Positions 34,750-46,488 of a stretch of DNA of 64,000 nt are shown one piece after another. The translations under genes and the position numbers were made by a program. The stretch spans positions 56,437,403 through 56,501,402 of the forward strand of contig CM046303.1 in NCBI GenBank assembly GCA_025267735.1, written 5' to 3'. The DNA comes from Mactra quadrangularis (lineage: Eukaryota; Mollusca; Bivalvia; Venerida; Mactridae). The notes under the pieces are model-generated. The model was given only the letters and a program-made list of their open reading frames with translations, ran no database searches and was not told where the DNA came from. Position 1 is the stretch's first letter. Each line of letters starts with the position of its first letter.

Positions 34750-35070
34750 GTCGGGTTTAGCGCTGTAGCAACACATTGTATAGGTCATATTACGGCGGTC
34801 AGTCAACCTGCTCACCGTTCCTGGAAAGGCTAAATATCTGGATTTAGATGTTAATCAATTACTAGGCACATACATTTGTACTTAGGTTCATACTTCCGTT
34901 AGTGACTGACAACTGCCCTGCATTATCAAGAATCAGTGGTAGGATAAAGAATGGCCGTAGAAATTATTTCATGACCGAACTCCACGAAAGTATGCCTAGC
35001 ACGGGAATCGAAACCTTGATTCCTCAATTAGTAATCACTTGGGTGCCGACTGGGCTTGCAGGACGGGCTC
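34750..35070 (-). mobile_element. tRNA-Lys-like SINE (family A), near full length
   Basis: On the minus strand the head starts GCCCGTCCTGCAAGCCCAGT and has a B box GGTTTCGATTCCCG. Then come GCATACTTTCGTGGAG, ATGGCCGTTCTTTA-type body, GACTGACCGCCGTAATATGA and a GCTAAACCCGAC terminus. It is one of the longest family A copies, with both tRNA-like head and tail. An open frame at 34902-35105 is derived from it. Confidence 0.82.
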
Positions 35071-35689
35071 ATCTTTTAAATAAAAGCGATATTCGCTCAC
35101 AATAAAGCATCAACTTTATCTTAAACGTTTGGAGATCGATAAATATACAGAGGGGTCACGGACCTGTATAAAAATAGATCTGTGTATAAATAAAATTCAA
35201 ATAAATTGAATTTAACTTTCCTTCTTTGTTGTTTTTCTTTTTTTAAAGATGACATTTCTTATCCGTTTTATGACATCAATATGACGTCATAAGAATTCAA
35301 TTAATATGCACACTACTCATTCTCTATAATGAGAAACATAAATTACTTCTTAAAATGCGTAATTATTAGAATTTACAAACGGTCCAAACATATTTTTCTC
35401 CATGTTTTTATAAAGATGAAACTTAAGGCCTAGAAAATGGGATTCATGCCTTAAGGCGTACCATGGACACAAATAGATTTTGCGCCTGAAGTCAGCTACT
35501 CCATTAATTTAACTGCATTCTTTATTGTAATAATGCAATTTTAGCTGTTTGGCTTATAGAAGTGTTAAAATAATGCATTACAATGCATTTCAACACTTTT
35601 GTCAGTAATATTACGCAGTTCAGCCATCTTACACTCGGATTCTCGATATGTATAAATCTCTGACCCAAGTATTTTACCAAATACTGAGT

Positions 35690-35890
35690 ACATTACCTAA
35701 TAAGTTGCTGATAACAGACCTGCCCGACACAGAAATATACGAGTGAATGGTCGTAGAAAACATAACATGACCAAAAATCGAGGATCCAAGAAGGTATAAT
35801 TATTATGTAGGTCCCGACAGAGAATCGAATCCAAGGTCTCCGGGTTCGTTGTTTCACGCTTGCGATTGAGTTAATCGAGCGACCATGGGC
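35690..35890 (-). mobile_element. tRNA-Lys-like SINE (family A), decayed
   Basis: On the minus strand, CGATTAACTCAATCGCAAGC is a decayed A-box region and TTGGATTCGATTCTCTGTCG a B-box region. They are followed by TGGTCATGTTATGTTTTCTA and GGGCAGGTCTGTTATCAGCA, which parallel the family A body. Many mismatches make it an old copy. Confidence 0.5.
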
Positions 35891-36711
35891 GCTTAGAAAA
35901 GTGCATAATAACGATAATTAATATAAACTGGCCTCCACAATTACACATTTAGTGACTCTTATCATTCAGCTATGGTAATTTCCCGGCAATTTCCGCGACT
36001 CGATTAGTTCAGAGTGATAACTTAGTTTATTTCAGTTTAAACCGTACATACAGGAACTAGTTTTGAGCCAATCAAATGAGAGTCCGGGACAAAATAGATA
36101 CAAATCTTCCCTATATATGACGTGTTCAAAAGTGTCCTAAAAGTAACATAAACTGTTGGTAAGATGTCATCGAATATCTATCAAGTTATTTACAGAGTAT
36201 TGGTTGGTTACAAAATGAGCATGATATCCGGTTACATAAAAATATCAAATATTACAAAATATTATTAGTTTACCTTACAAAATTTCTACATTTTTTGTAA
36301 AAACATTCGCATTTGGTTAAACACCCCCGCAATGATTATGATGTTTATAAAGGCCACAGAAGTATTAGCGTTCTATGGTCAATCAGTATGTATATCAGGG
36401 GGGTGATGTCATGTGATCTTTAGGATGTAAACTAACAATTGCCTTCGTAAGAATATTACACCCCCAAAATAGAAGATAGCGCATAAAATGTGTCCGCGTC
36501 GATTTCATATCGTCAGGGTCACGATTAAGGAACCCGGACGAATTTTATACCTCGAGACACACTAATATTATCAACACTCACACGGGAACTAGACAGCCAT
36601 ACTGCTAGTTCGCTGTGTATGGAGTACAAGCCAGCTAGTCCTCTATGCATATAGCCAGTTGTAATTCGTTAGTTGATGGTCTAGGCTGCTGAGATTAGAG
36701 TTATCTATATG
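35891..36711. other. Intergenic, nothing recognised
   Basis: No gene, array or family repeat seen before the 22-bp satellite begins. Confidence 0.4.
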
Positions 36712-37383
36712 CTGGCCAGTTGAAGTTGGTCAGTGGGAAGAAGTCAGTTAGCTAGCTGAAGTTGGTCAGTAACACAGCTGAAGTTAGTCCGTAAGTAGGC
36801 TGAAAATGGTCAGTTTGCCAGCTGAATGTGGTCAGTAAGCCAGCTGAAGTTGGTCAGTAACACAGCTGAAGTTAGTCCGTAAGTAGGCTGAAAATGGTCA
36901 GTTTGCCAACTGAATGTGGTCAGTTATCCAGCTGAAGTTGGTCAGTTAGACAGCCAAAGTTGGCCAGTTAGACAGCTAAGCAGATCAGTTTGCCAGCTGA
37001 AGTTGTCAGTTAGCAAGCCGAAGTTGGTCAAAAAGCAAGCTGAAAAAAGGTCAGTTTGCCAGCTTAAGTTGGTCATTTAGCCAGCTGAAGTTATTTAGTT
37101 AGCCAGCTGAAATTAATCAGTAAACCAGCAGAAACTGGTCAGTTAGTCAGCTTCATTTGGCCAATTCGCCAGCTAAAATTGGCCAGTTAGCTAGTAGAAG
37201 TAGGTCAGTTAGCCAGCTGAAGTTCGTCCGTTAGACAACTAAAGTTCGTCTGTTAGCCAGCTGAAGTTCGTCAGTTAGCCAGCTGAAGTTCGTCTGTTAG
37301 CCAGCAGCTGAAGTTCGACAGTTAGCCAGCTGAAGTTCGTCAGTTAGCCAGCTGAAGTTCGTCAGTTAGCCAGCTGAAGTTGA
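36712..37383. repeat. 22-bp tandem satellite, about 30 units
   Basis: Degenerate units of the form CCAGCTGAAGTTGGTCAGTT plus AG, drifting from a diverged left part to a homogeneous right end with GAAGTTCGTCAGTTAGCCAG. A longer internal period is visible: a block with GTCCGTAAGTAGGCTGAAAA occurs twice, about 88 bp apart (36788 and 36876). Most units hold CAGCTG, a perfect 6-bp palindrome. Confidence 0.9.
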
Positions 37384-39359
37384 AACTTAACATAGACACT
37401 GAAACAAATACCGTCTGTAACAAGACTCAGATTCCAATACTAACGACTCAATGAAATAGACATGTGAAATAATCTAGAGTATCTAAAAATAGATTTTCTC
37501 CGAATGTTTCTGTCAATAAAACACACTCTTCCTGGAATTTTCTGAGACTAATTATTTTATTCTGAGTTCTCTTCAATAGGAATTATGTTCATGGGAACAG
37601 TGGTTTTATGTAATGCACGATACTTTCACCTTGGTAACGTACACAACATTTACTGTAATCTAGTATGGAAGTGACGATTACTTAAAAAAAAGATAGTCAG
37701 GTGAAACGACCGACCCGATCAATTATTTATAAGAATGTTTATTGAAGGCTTGAAATTTAACTAAAATGCAATTTATGGTGAAAAGGGACATTTCATAATA
37801 CGGCGAAGAGAGGGAGGGAGGGATGAAAGCATGATTGAATAGACGAGCGGGAATTACTATTTAAGACCTGTACGAACAAATTGAGGTTTAAGTTTAATTC
37901 ATGTGTATGCGCAAATTCAAGACTCGGGGGACAATTGTACAGTGGTTTTCTAGTCTAAAGTAGAACTTTCAGTTCATTACAACTGTAAAAATGGAATATT
38001 CTAATGTGTTCAAAACAATCCTCATCGTTAACTTGAGTCAGGCATTTAACTCTTATTGCTCAGTGATAGGCATCAGGGATAAACCACCACTCCTTGGTCA
38101 ATCATGCTTGTAATGGTAGACCGCTTTAAATAGCATTACACCAACAAGACACCCATAAAACATATTATAATTATATACTTTATTGCCATCCTGAGCATCC
38201 CCAGTCGTGGATTAGTTCATCGTATAGTTTGTATAAACAGTGTTTTTTGTACGCACTATACAGTGTAAACATTATAAATACATAACTGTGTGCAAATACT
38301 TAGCTGTATTGACGCAGGGCATGAACTTAAATTTCTGAGAAAAGTAGCTTGCTAATATCTATCTATCATTCTATTACGTAACTACACAGTTTAATCACGT
38401 CGGTATGTATTCCTAGAATTAGTTCAGTTCATTCGGTAGAGTTCGTTTTTTCCGCCGCTAAGTTGTTTTAATATAAAGAATAATAAACTTATCAATTATA
38501 ATATTCTATTGTTAAAATGTGGACATGTTTCGTTTGTTAACACTTGAAGTCTCTGTCATTTGAGTGCATTCTTTTGATAAAACTTCAAACTTCTAATTTG
38601 AGCAATGAAACTGTTTGAAATGAAAAAGTTAACACATTCAAATAAAATGCCCAAGCCATCATGCATAAAGAACGCTGTAAACTCTCGGTTGACTTTTCCC
38701 TAAAAAAGAAATAATTCCACACAAACGTTCATTCAGTCATTCAACGCACGCTGCTATATGTGCCTCTATGCTCAGGGTCAAGTATTGGGTGACTAGTAGT
38801 TATCGCTGAAATAAATTTAATAATAAATGTCGCATGCCGCATTTTATAAATTTTGCAAGCTGCATTTACGTATGATTACTTGATAGTCGAGCTTTCTATG
38901 CAACAAATCGAGCTACATACTATTTTAAAACTATCAGCTCTAAACCAACCGTTTTGTATAATAGTATAATTTTGTTAGTTTATTACAAATTGTCATTTTA
39001 ATACAAAAATGTCATTTAAATACAAAATATTTTAAACATAACGTGTCATCCATTTATCATTTATAAGATTTTTATTTATAATAAAACCAGAAGAATGAAC
39101 AACAAACAGTTTATGGCTCATTTTTTGGACATCTAATCTTTACCCTTGACCTTTTTCAACCTCTGTTATACAATGTATAAGTTATATAATTATTATTTTG
39201 CTATCACTATACTGAACTTGTATTGTCATGGGAAAATTGTATAGCCCAAATTTGATATATTTGAGTTGTTATATAATGAAATGTTTGCTACGTAGGAGTC
39301 TTATTTTAAACAACATTTTAACTAAACGATATTTAAAAAAAATATAAAAAATATTGTCA
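37384..39359. other. Intergenic, nothing recognised
   Basis: About 2 kb of AT-rich sequence without a supported gene. A short purine run (GAGAGGGAGGGAGGGATG) occurs at about 37807. Confidence 0.4.
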
Positions 39360-39610
39360 ATTTAGTACATGTATTTCAAATTGAAAGTAGACTGAAACCG
39401 AAAGTTAAATTTGGTTGTCAATAATTAAAAACAAGACATTTTATCACAATAGGTTTATAATGAAGTCTTGTCATAGGAAACAACTTTCACTAAATTACCT
39501 AATTAAGCTTTAAAACGATTTTGGATCATTTATAAACTGTATGAGCTAAACATTGAATATAATGTGCTCTTACAAAAGGACGTCTCTTTTTCAAAGAAAT
39601 GGGCTATCTA
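39360..39610 (-). mobile_element. Fragment of the AGCC...GGCT TTAA-target element, copy 3
   Basis: Read on the minus strand, GACAAGACTTCATTATAAAC, ATTGACAACCAAATTTAACT and TTTCGGTTTCAGTCTACTTT line up with the interior of 43867-44373 (AATAAGACTTCATG, TATTGACAACCGAATTCTAC). Neither terminus is recognisable, so this is an old internal fragment. Confidence 0.55.
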
Positions 39611-40622
39611 ATAACAGAGAAGTTTAACTTTCAAAAGTACGAAAACAAGCATGAGTTAATAAGCGATTTGTACTGACTTAACGCAACGTAACCTAACAGT
39701 TCATACATGATTTTATAACTCATTTTGTACTATTCCATCGCGTACTTCAAAGTCGAAACACAACGGACTTCAAAGTCCCTGTTGCGGATTGAATAAATAA
39801 AACTCTTGAAACATTGTATTGTTTACAATATTATACAATGTATTAATACTTGTGAAAGTACGCAAGAAGAATGGTATCAATTATTTCCTTAAAACCCGGA
39901 AAACCTGTGCTTTCTGACTTTCTGTTAAATCAATTTTACATGATACAGAGTTTGTTATCAGCATACTTTAAGTGCCAATTGATGACGTACACTTTAATGC
40001 AGGAAATTTAAGAAATTTTATTGGAGAATTTGAAAATTATAGATTTTTAGATAAAATACACGTATATTGTTATTTTGTTTGGACAACTCTAAAATCTTCA
40101 TATAAGAGATAATGCTTGCTGCAATAATAACCTTGTCGGACAACCCCTTTCTTATCCAATTTCGTAGACTGTATTAATGTTAAAAACAGTTTGTTTTTTT
40201 ATGAAATTCACTTATGGAAATTTGCCACCTTTTTCGCATGTTTCTTCGTTATATATACTTGGAGATTCTGAATAGGCATGAGGCGATTTGTTGCTTGGTG
40301 ACTAATGGGTCACAGTGCCCATCATCGCCAGAAAAAAGCTCATTGGGAGCAGAAAAATGACGCAAAATGATGACAGGACAGCATATTTTCAACCACTGAA
40401 ACGCTATGCATTTTTTACCCTATTGCTTCAGTGTAGCATTGCTATACGTAATAACAATGGATTGAACTAAAGTGGCGTTATCCTGCAAGTTTATCGTCCA
40501 GGGAGCACTTTGATCATACTGCATCTCTGTCAGTCAGGACGTAACAAAATAATGGCATCTTTAAATAGCCTTGTTGCATTAAGGTGAAACTTGTCGAATT
40601 ATCGTTCATGTTCCAACCAGCA
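39611..40622. other. Intergenic, nothing recognised
   Basis: AT-rich; no frame above the listing length and no repeat shared with other parts of the window. Confidence 0.4.
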
Positions 40623-40838
40623 GCGTGTTCAGTAACGACTGTAAGCTAACGTTACGGGTACGGGAAAACTCAACCCGAAGACAGCTCAACCCGTGGATAA
40701 CTCAACTCATGGTTGTGACAACTCAACCCGTTAGTTGGACGGTGATTGAGTTGTCTCGGGTTGAGTTGTCTTTGGGTTGAGTTGTTCCGAACCTAACGTT
40801 ACGGAACGTTTTGGAATGTTCGGGGTAATTGAACAGGC
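40623..40838 (+). mobile_element. CTCAACCCG-rich MITE, copy 1
   Basis: The left end GCGTGTTCAGTAACGACTG and right end GGGGTAATTGAACAGGC are imperfect inverted repeats. Inside are three CTCAACCCG blocks, then the same motif inverted (CGGGTTGAGTTGTC, GGGTTGAGTTGTTCC), so most of the 216-bp unit folds on itself. The right arm carries AACGTTACGGAACGTTTTGG. Copies at 52105 and 56966 match throughout. Confidence 0.8.
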
Positions 40839-42049
40839 AACAGTCATGTTGCCTGAGTCCTATCATTTATAAATTGCCGTAAAACCAGGATTTTGTCCAA
40901 TACATTTTGAAGGGGACTATTACATGAACCAGCTAATATTTCACACAAGGGTTAATCAAATAGTTTAAACAAATTGATTATTTTGATTATTATCAGAGAG
41001 TGTTTTCAAAAGTTGTTTACATATTAACAAAGCAAACAGTAGTCCATACTTTAAACAGTAGTTTAAGTTTTTAAAGTTTTTTGTCGGAAAGGAAACGTTG
41101 GTACTTCAGTATAAATAAATACACGCTGTCTTACAATTAGATAAGTAGTTTCATTATATTGTTTGTGTTGTTTATTTTAGTAGTCTTCAATGTCATAAAT
41201 AACTTAGGCAACTATTTTACCGTTATTTTTACATGGGGTTTCCCCATGTTTAGTAGTGGACTGTGGCAAATCCACATCAAAATTTGTCGCGGACGATTAC
41301 ATTTGGTTGTGCGCGCGGAAATAAAGGGATAATTACCACTGCAATTAATATAGTCCGCATTATGCGTTAACAAGCAGACGACAAGAAGCACGTGTATATC
41401 TTATCTAGTTTATGTAAGTTAAAGGTCCCTTGTATGGCTTCCATGAGTTGTATACAGCTATATATAGTAAGATTTCTTTCACCTTACGAAGGTCAAAGTG
41501 CATTGAATATTCATGAAGAAGATCCCAATGCGATGAACAGGTGTGCAATACTAGCAAGCGTTAACTACATTTACTTTGACGCATCTCACTAACTGATATC
41601 CTTAGCCCAGTGGTAACGCGTCGGCCGTCAGACCTAAAGGTTTAAGGTTCAAATTCCAGTAGCATAATATTTTTTCAGACTAAAACCTTGCTACGTTTTT
41701 TTTCATCTTATTTATAATATGGTGTCAGTATTATATAAATTATCCAAATTTTTCTCCCTCGTGAATCTCGTGCACACAAAGAGTGTATATAACGACCAAT
41801 ATGTCTTTAAAGTGTTAGTTAGGTCATCATGTCTGAAACGTGTAAGCACGCGAAAAATTGTCAAAAATGTAAAGAAATTATTAATGTTGCTAAATTCTTT
41901 TAAATCGGGTGTATCAACCTCTTTTATAATGGTTTAGCCCATATTAACAAAGGTAAGCGCCGTGACCTTCGTAAGGTGAAAGAAATCTTACTATACTCTA
42001 CCAAAACCCCATGTCTGACAGCGCTATCGGCGCTTTGATTTTCATATAT
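40839..42049. other. Intergenic with a tRNA-like fragment
   Basis: Apart from the tRNA-like head at 41603-41665 there is no supported feature. Frames at 41392-41592 and 41719-41937 lack any recognisable domain. Confidence 0.35.
41603..41665 (+). repeat. Solitary tRNA-like SINE head
   Basis: CCTTAGCCCAGTGGTAACGC resembles an A box and GGTTCAAATTCC a B box, at tRNA-like spacing. The anticodon arm and acceptor stem do not pair convincingly, so I favour a SINE-derived remnant over a tRNA gene. Confidence 0.4.
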
Positions 42050-42290
42050 CAATAGAACAGAACTGAAAAGAACTGAACATAATGGAACAGAACTGAATCG
42101 AACTAAAGTAAACTGTACCGACTAGAGCAGAACAAAGCAGAAGAGAACAGAATCGAACAAAGCAGAATAGAACAGAACATTATAGAATTGACCTGAACAA
42201 ACCAGAACAGAACAAAAGGAACAAAATAGAGTAAAACAGAACGAATTAGAATGGAACATAAAAGAACAGAACAGAATAGAATATATCCTT
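42050..42290. repeat. Decayed AGAAC pentamer microsatellite
   Basis: Degenerate GAACA/GAACT/GAATA pentamers over about 240 bp. The minus-strand open frames at 42103-42393, with Phe/Cys/Ser/Leu-periodic translation, arise from the repeat and are not genes. A related array is at 51290-51690. Confidence 0.85.
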
Positions 42291-42365
42291 TTACAATTAC
42301 TAGTGAACACATTTCTTGTTGAAAAAAACTGTATGATTCTAAGTGTTTTGTACTAACATGTAAAA

Positions 42366-42592
42366 GCCTCGACCGTGGCGTAGTGGTTAGCATGTCTGAC
42401 TTCGAATCCGGAGATCATGGGTTCGAAACCCGGTCGCGGCAGGTCATACCCTATACATGAGTTGTCGGCCTCGTGGTAGGGTAAGTTAGTACTGGTGGTT
42501 AGAAAAAGTGTCCAGGAAACCTATAGTAGGAAGAGCTGGCCGTCGTGTATATGACCTATATATGTGTTGAATGCGACGTTAAAAAAAACTAA
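42366..42592 (+). mobile_element. SINE with a tRNA-Arg(TCG)-like head and family B tail
   Basis: The head GCCTCGACCGTGGCGTAGTG has a 7-bp acceptor partner TCGCGGC with one mismatch. The anticodon loop CTTCGAA would read TCG (Arg), and the T loop is GGGTTCGAAACCC. The D stem is poor and the T stem has a mismatch. It runs without a break into a family B body (GTCGGCCTCGTGGTAGGGTA, AGTACTGGTGG, GTCCAGGAAACC, GACCTATATATGTGTTG, GACGTTAAAAA). So it is a SINE, not a free tRNA gene. Confidence 0.8.
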
Positions 42593-42954
42593 CATGTATA
42601 ATAATGTTGATGTTGATGTTAATTAATGACAGTGTTTAAAGTTTACAAATGTAGATAAGCATCTATAAGGGACGTAAATGTAAGGTTACAAGTGTAAGTA
42701 GTGACGTCATGTAGTTTCCTCTCAATAAAGGGAACCCAAATAAATCTGAAGAATTATGGAAAATTGGAATTAATATGACTTCACAGATATGATACATAAA
42801 GATTATTATCATTAATTGTTACAAAGATAAGATAACAATGATGTTAACTTCTGATATGAGGGTTTTTCCATATAATAATACACATCCTTGCATCATCTAT
42901 CGACAACTACTTTTTCTACATTAAAACACAGTACCCATGGAAACAGCATGCCTA

Positions 42955-43145
42955 TCATAGAAACCGTTACCTAGCAACTATCATAGAAACCGTAACCTAG
43001 CAACTATCGTAGAAACCGTTACCCAGCAACTAACGTAGAAACCATAACCTAGCAACTATCATAGAAACCGTTACCTAGCAACTATCGTAGAAACCGTTAC
43101 CTAGCAACTATCGTAGAAACCGTAACCTAGCAACTCTCGTAGACG
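42955..43145. repeat. 26-bp tandem repeat, about 7 units
   Basis: Units GAAACCGTTACCTAGCAACT plus ATCGTA, with variants GTAACC/GTTACC and ATCATA/ATCGTA. It ends in a degenerate unit (GTCGTTGATTAGGAAC). The CCGTTACC/CCGTAACC alternation echoes the TTACC/TAACC alternation in the 36-bp satellite, but the units are otherwise unrelated. Confidence 0.9.
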
Positions 43146-43866
43146 TCGTTGATTAGGAACTATGCTAGAAACTGAATAAATAGTCAACAGTTTTACATAA
43201 TTCATTTTGGGATACTAGTAGAAGATTAAAATAATTGCCCAAGATAATTAAGGCGTTTCAGCCTTTTTCGCATGCCTTCTTTTTTCTTGTATTTACTAGT
43301 AATATTAATATATAAGTTAGTCCAAAATAATACTCAGAAATTGTTTGCCTGTATATTCATTGTGTATGTAGGCGTTAGTTGGTATCACATTCTAATCAAA
43401 TATAAGGAAAATTATTAAAATGACAATGACATTGACTATGTGAACTGTTCCATGTACATGAATCTACATTCAAGTACAGATGGGCCATGACCGAATTACG
43501 TGATAATGTCGAGACAAAGACAAATGTGTTAGAATCCGGGAGCAGACAATACAATCGCGCTTTTTTGTACACAAACGGTCGTTCATAGAATGCACAACTA
43601 CTAACAATTTTGTTATCAATAATCATCAGACTGGCGAAGTTCACGTCCGATGATTTTAAATTGAGACAAAATGTTTGCTGAGGTTTTTCTAAAAAATACG
43701 TAATTTAGCACAATGGGTGAGACACAATGGCACTGAATTGCCATATAAGCAACCTTAATACCTTAATGTGAGAAGTTATTTTGATCAGGACAACATATTC
43801 AAGCACCGCGTCCTTCAAAAAGTCTTAGGACCAATCCTGTTTTAAGGACAAACCGATTCATATTAA
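43146..43866. other. Intergenic, nothing recognised
   Basis: An 82-codon minus frame at 43396-43644 has no recognisable domain. No repeats. Confidence 0.35.
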
Positions 43867-44373
43867 AGCCACTATATGAAGGTATATTCTTGAACAGTAG
43901 ACTTTAAAACTGTTTTACAACCATGAATTTATCAAAATATAAGATGCATTAAAGACACAATTACCAGTTCAGACCATTCTGCTTTCTAAATTTGAGTTTG
44001 AAAAAGTGTCCAATTCTTAAAAAAGTGGGGTACTTTTATAAGAGCGCACTATATTCATTTATACGCTGATGTTCACTATACCTGATCCAAAATAGTTTAA
44101 AAGCATAGTTATGTAATTGAGAGTAAGATTTTTTTTTATAATAAGACTTCATGTTTAACATACTGTGATCAAAACTATTTTTTCAAGTATTGACAACCGA
44201 ATTCTACTTTCGGTTTCGATCTACTTTCACTTTGAAAAACAATAAATAACATGAACATATCTAAGCAAAATTTGCATTTATTTAAAAATTCTTGTTCATT
44301 AGAGATGTTTGAAATAGATAAATGTCTAGTTTCTTTGCAGTCAAAAAACAATGTTACTTTTGATATAGGGGCT
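43867..44373 (+). mobile_element. TTAA-target element with AGCC...GGCT ends, copy 2
   Basis: TTAA at 43863-43866 and 44374-44377 flanks a 507-bp unit beginning AGCCACTATATGAAGG and ending TTTTGATATAGGGGCT. The inverted ends match over roughly 18 bp. Interior blocks align with copy 1 at 12561. The 63-codon frame at 44251-44442 overlaps the right end and is not a gene. Confidence 0.8.
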
Positions 44374-44637
44374 TTAACCCTTCAGAAAATAAAAAAAGCA
44401 TTTGAACAAATTCAAAAATCATTATTTAGCGTATCTACATGATTCAAACTAATTTGTGTAAATAAGCTTTACAGTTTAGAACATACTAGCGGTAGGCGTC
44501 ATAAAATTGGCCTAAGACAGATTAATAGTGAATTAGTAATTTTTCACGCGCTGATGTAACTGAACTGATTTAGCAGCATGCAAATTATGTAAACATTATA
44601 TTTTTGTCCAAAATTATTCACAAGCTATATCGAAATA

Positions 44638-45080
44638 CTCAATTGAGTGAGTGAGTGATCAATTGTGTGAGTGATCAATTGAGTGAGTGAGTGATCGAGT
44701 GAGTGAGTGATCGAGTGATCGAGTGAGTGAGTGATCGAGTGAGTGAGTGATCGAGTGAGTGAGTGATCGAGTGAGTGAGTGAGTGAGTAATCGAGTGAGC
44801 GAGTGCGGGATCGAGTCAGTGAGTGCTCGAGAGAGTGAGTGAGTGCTCGCGAGAGTAAGTGAGTGAGTAATCGAGTGAGTGAGTGTTCAAGCGAGTAAGA
44901 GAGTGAATGAGTGAATGAATGAATGAATGAGTGAGTGAGTGAGTGAGTGAGTGAGTGAGTGAGTGAGTGAGTGAGTGAGTGAGTGAGTGAGTGAGTGAGT
45001 GAGCGAGCGAGCGAGCGAGCGAGCGAGCGAGCGAGCGAGCGAGCGAGCGGGGGTGCGTGCGAGCGTGCGAGCGTGCGAGG
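44638..45080. repeat. GAGT/GAGC microsatellite with higher-order units
   Basis: The left part is built from GAGTGAGTGATC-type blocks (12-16 bp), GATC punctuating GAGT runs. Then come a pure GAGT run (about 44930-45000), a pure GAGC run (about 45001-45048), and GCGTGCGA at the edge. The step from GAGT to GAGC in one continuous run suggests a T-to-C change that then spread. Both long minus-strand frames here (Ser/Leu/His/Arg periodic) are artefacts. Confidence 0.95.
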
Positions 45081-45778
45081 CAATAGGACATTTGGCAGAG
45101 TGTAAAAGTTATATTTATTGTTTCATTTTTGGTGATTGTTCGTAATATCTCTAAGGGACAAGTAACCTAATTGATTGGACAATAACATGATATATAAGGT
45201 TGCAATTAGAAGAGAAAAAAGGAACATGGTCATTAAATGTCAGACAAATTTACACTCATTTCTTTAAAACTGCATGGCTTATTTCTAAGAACAGCATATC
45301 TTGTAAATGCAATCCATGTTATCTTATAACATCATCAACCTTTTTTTATTTCTCGAATATGAACTATGGGGGACGATATAAGATTAAAAAACTTTTCCAT
45401 TGTTTTAACAATACAACCATGTTTAACCAACTATGTATGAAATTCATTAATATACATTAAACTTTCCTTTGTATGTTCACATTGAAATTTTCATTAAATT
45501 ACCGTGAAGTTCGTTGGAGAAATCAATCGCATTCTACGAAAACCAGAGGAAGTGTATGCTTGTAATATATGCAGAGTGTCGCAAGTATAACATTTCCTCT
45601 TTATCGATAACTACAAAAATAAAGTTGAGTAACGCTTGATTTACTTATATTCATATGAAAACCTAACACGAACGTTCTTATTCGCTTATACCACGATTCC
45701 AATTACGTCCAAAGAGGTTTCAATTGTTTTAATCGACGTTTTAGTATATTTATACTAAATATACTAAATATATATATG
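45081..45778. other. Intergenic, nothing recognised
   Basis: The 86-codon frame at 45200-45460 has several Cys but no recognisable pattern. The right end is a TATACTAAATATACTAAATA stretch. Confidence 0.35.
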
Positions 45779-46488
45779 AACAATTATCAATTAGATTTAA
45801 GCATTTTATAGTCGACACTGGTTTCCTAAAGCCAATCAAAACGATGCATTTGAGGTCACATGATAAGAAAATGGCCGAGAAAAAGTAAAAAAGGGTGTGT
45901 GAATGGACTCCACCATGAACAAGTCGTTGAGTGAAACAAGTATTAGCATTTCCAAAAATGCTTGAAATCGCTGTTTAGTCGTGTATTCACAGCGTATCCA
46001 AACCGTCCCAAGTCTTTTATAGAAGACAAGAATTAGCGTGCCCTGGTAAAGATGTAAAACCATTGAGTCTATTTTTAGAATTCCAGGAATTAGCGCGCTC
46101 TGGTAACGATATGTAAAACCATTGATTTAGATTCGCCCCGTAAAACCATTGATTTAGATTCGCCCCACAGTAGGGAAGATAGGTTTGCATTTTTTCAACA
46201 AATGCGAGTTTTAAAAAGAAAAACACATTTTATAATTAGCTATGCATATTTTCTGAGGTTATATTGCAACCTTCTTGAAACTGATTATATTTCATACATT
46301 AATAATGGTATTTTCTGGTAATACAAGCCGATAACCCGACAAAACATTGCGTGGTAGAGTTCATACACGCACCCTTATTTTGACTGTCCGACGTCCATTT
46401 TTTCATCATGTGACCTCAAATGCATCGTTCTGATGGGCTTACGGCAACCGGTGTCGACACAAAAAATGCTCAAATCTTGATAATTGTT
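45779..46488. mobile_element. 710-bp unit with inverted arms of about 150 bp
   Basis: The left end AACAATTATCAA and right end TTGATAATTGTT begin arms that continue through GTCGACAC, CGATGCATTTGAGGTCACAT, AAAATGG and GGGTGNGTG on both sides. Between them is a tandem pair of about 26 bp (AAAACCATTGATTTAGATTC twice, 46115-46165). A 40-bp segment inside (AAGTATTAGCATTTCCAAAA) also reappears inverted at about 46780-46812, outside the right arm. No transposase. It resembles a foldback-type element; the class is unknown. Confidence 0.65.

Noticed and set aside
42366..42441. Functional tRNA-Arg(TCG) gene
   Set aside because: The D stem does not form, acceptor and T stems contain mismatches, and the sequence continues into a SINE body shared with other copies.
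44251..44442. 63-codon plus-strand frame
   Set aside because: Crosses the right border of the TTAA-target element at 43867-44373.
44625..45091. Two long Ser/Leu/Thr/His/Arg-rich minus-strand frames
   Set aside because: Produced by the GAGT/GAGC microsatellite read in a stop-free strand.
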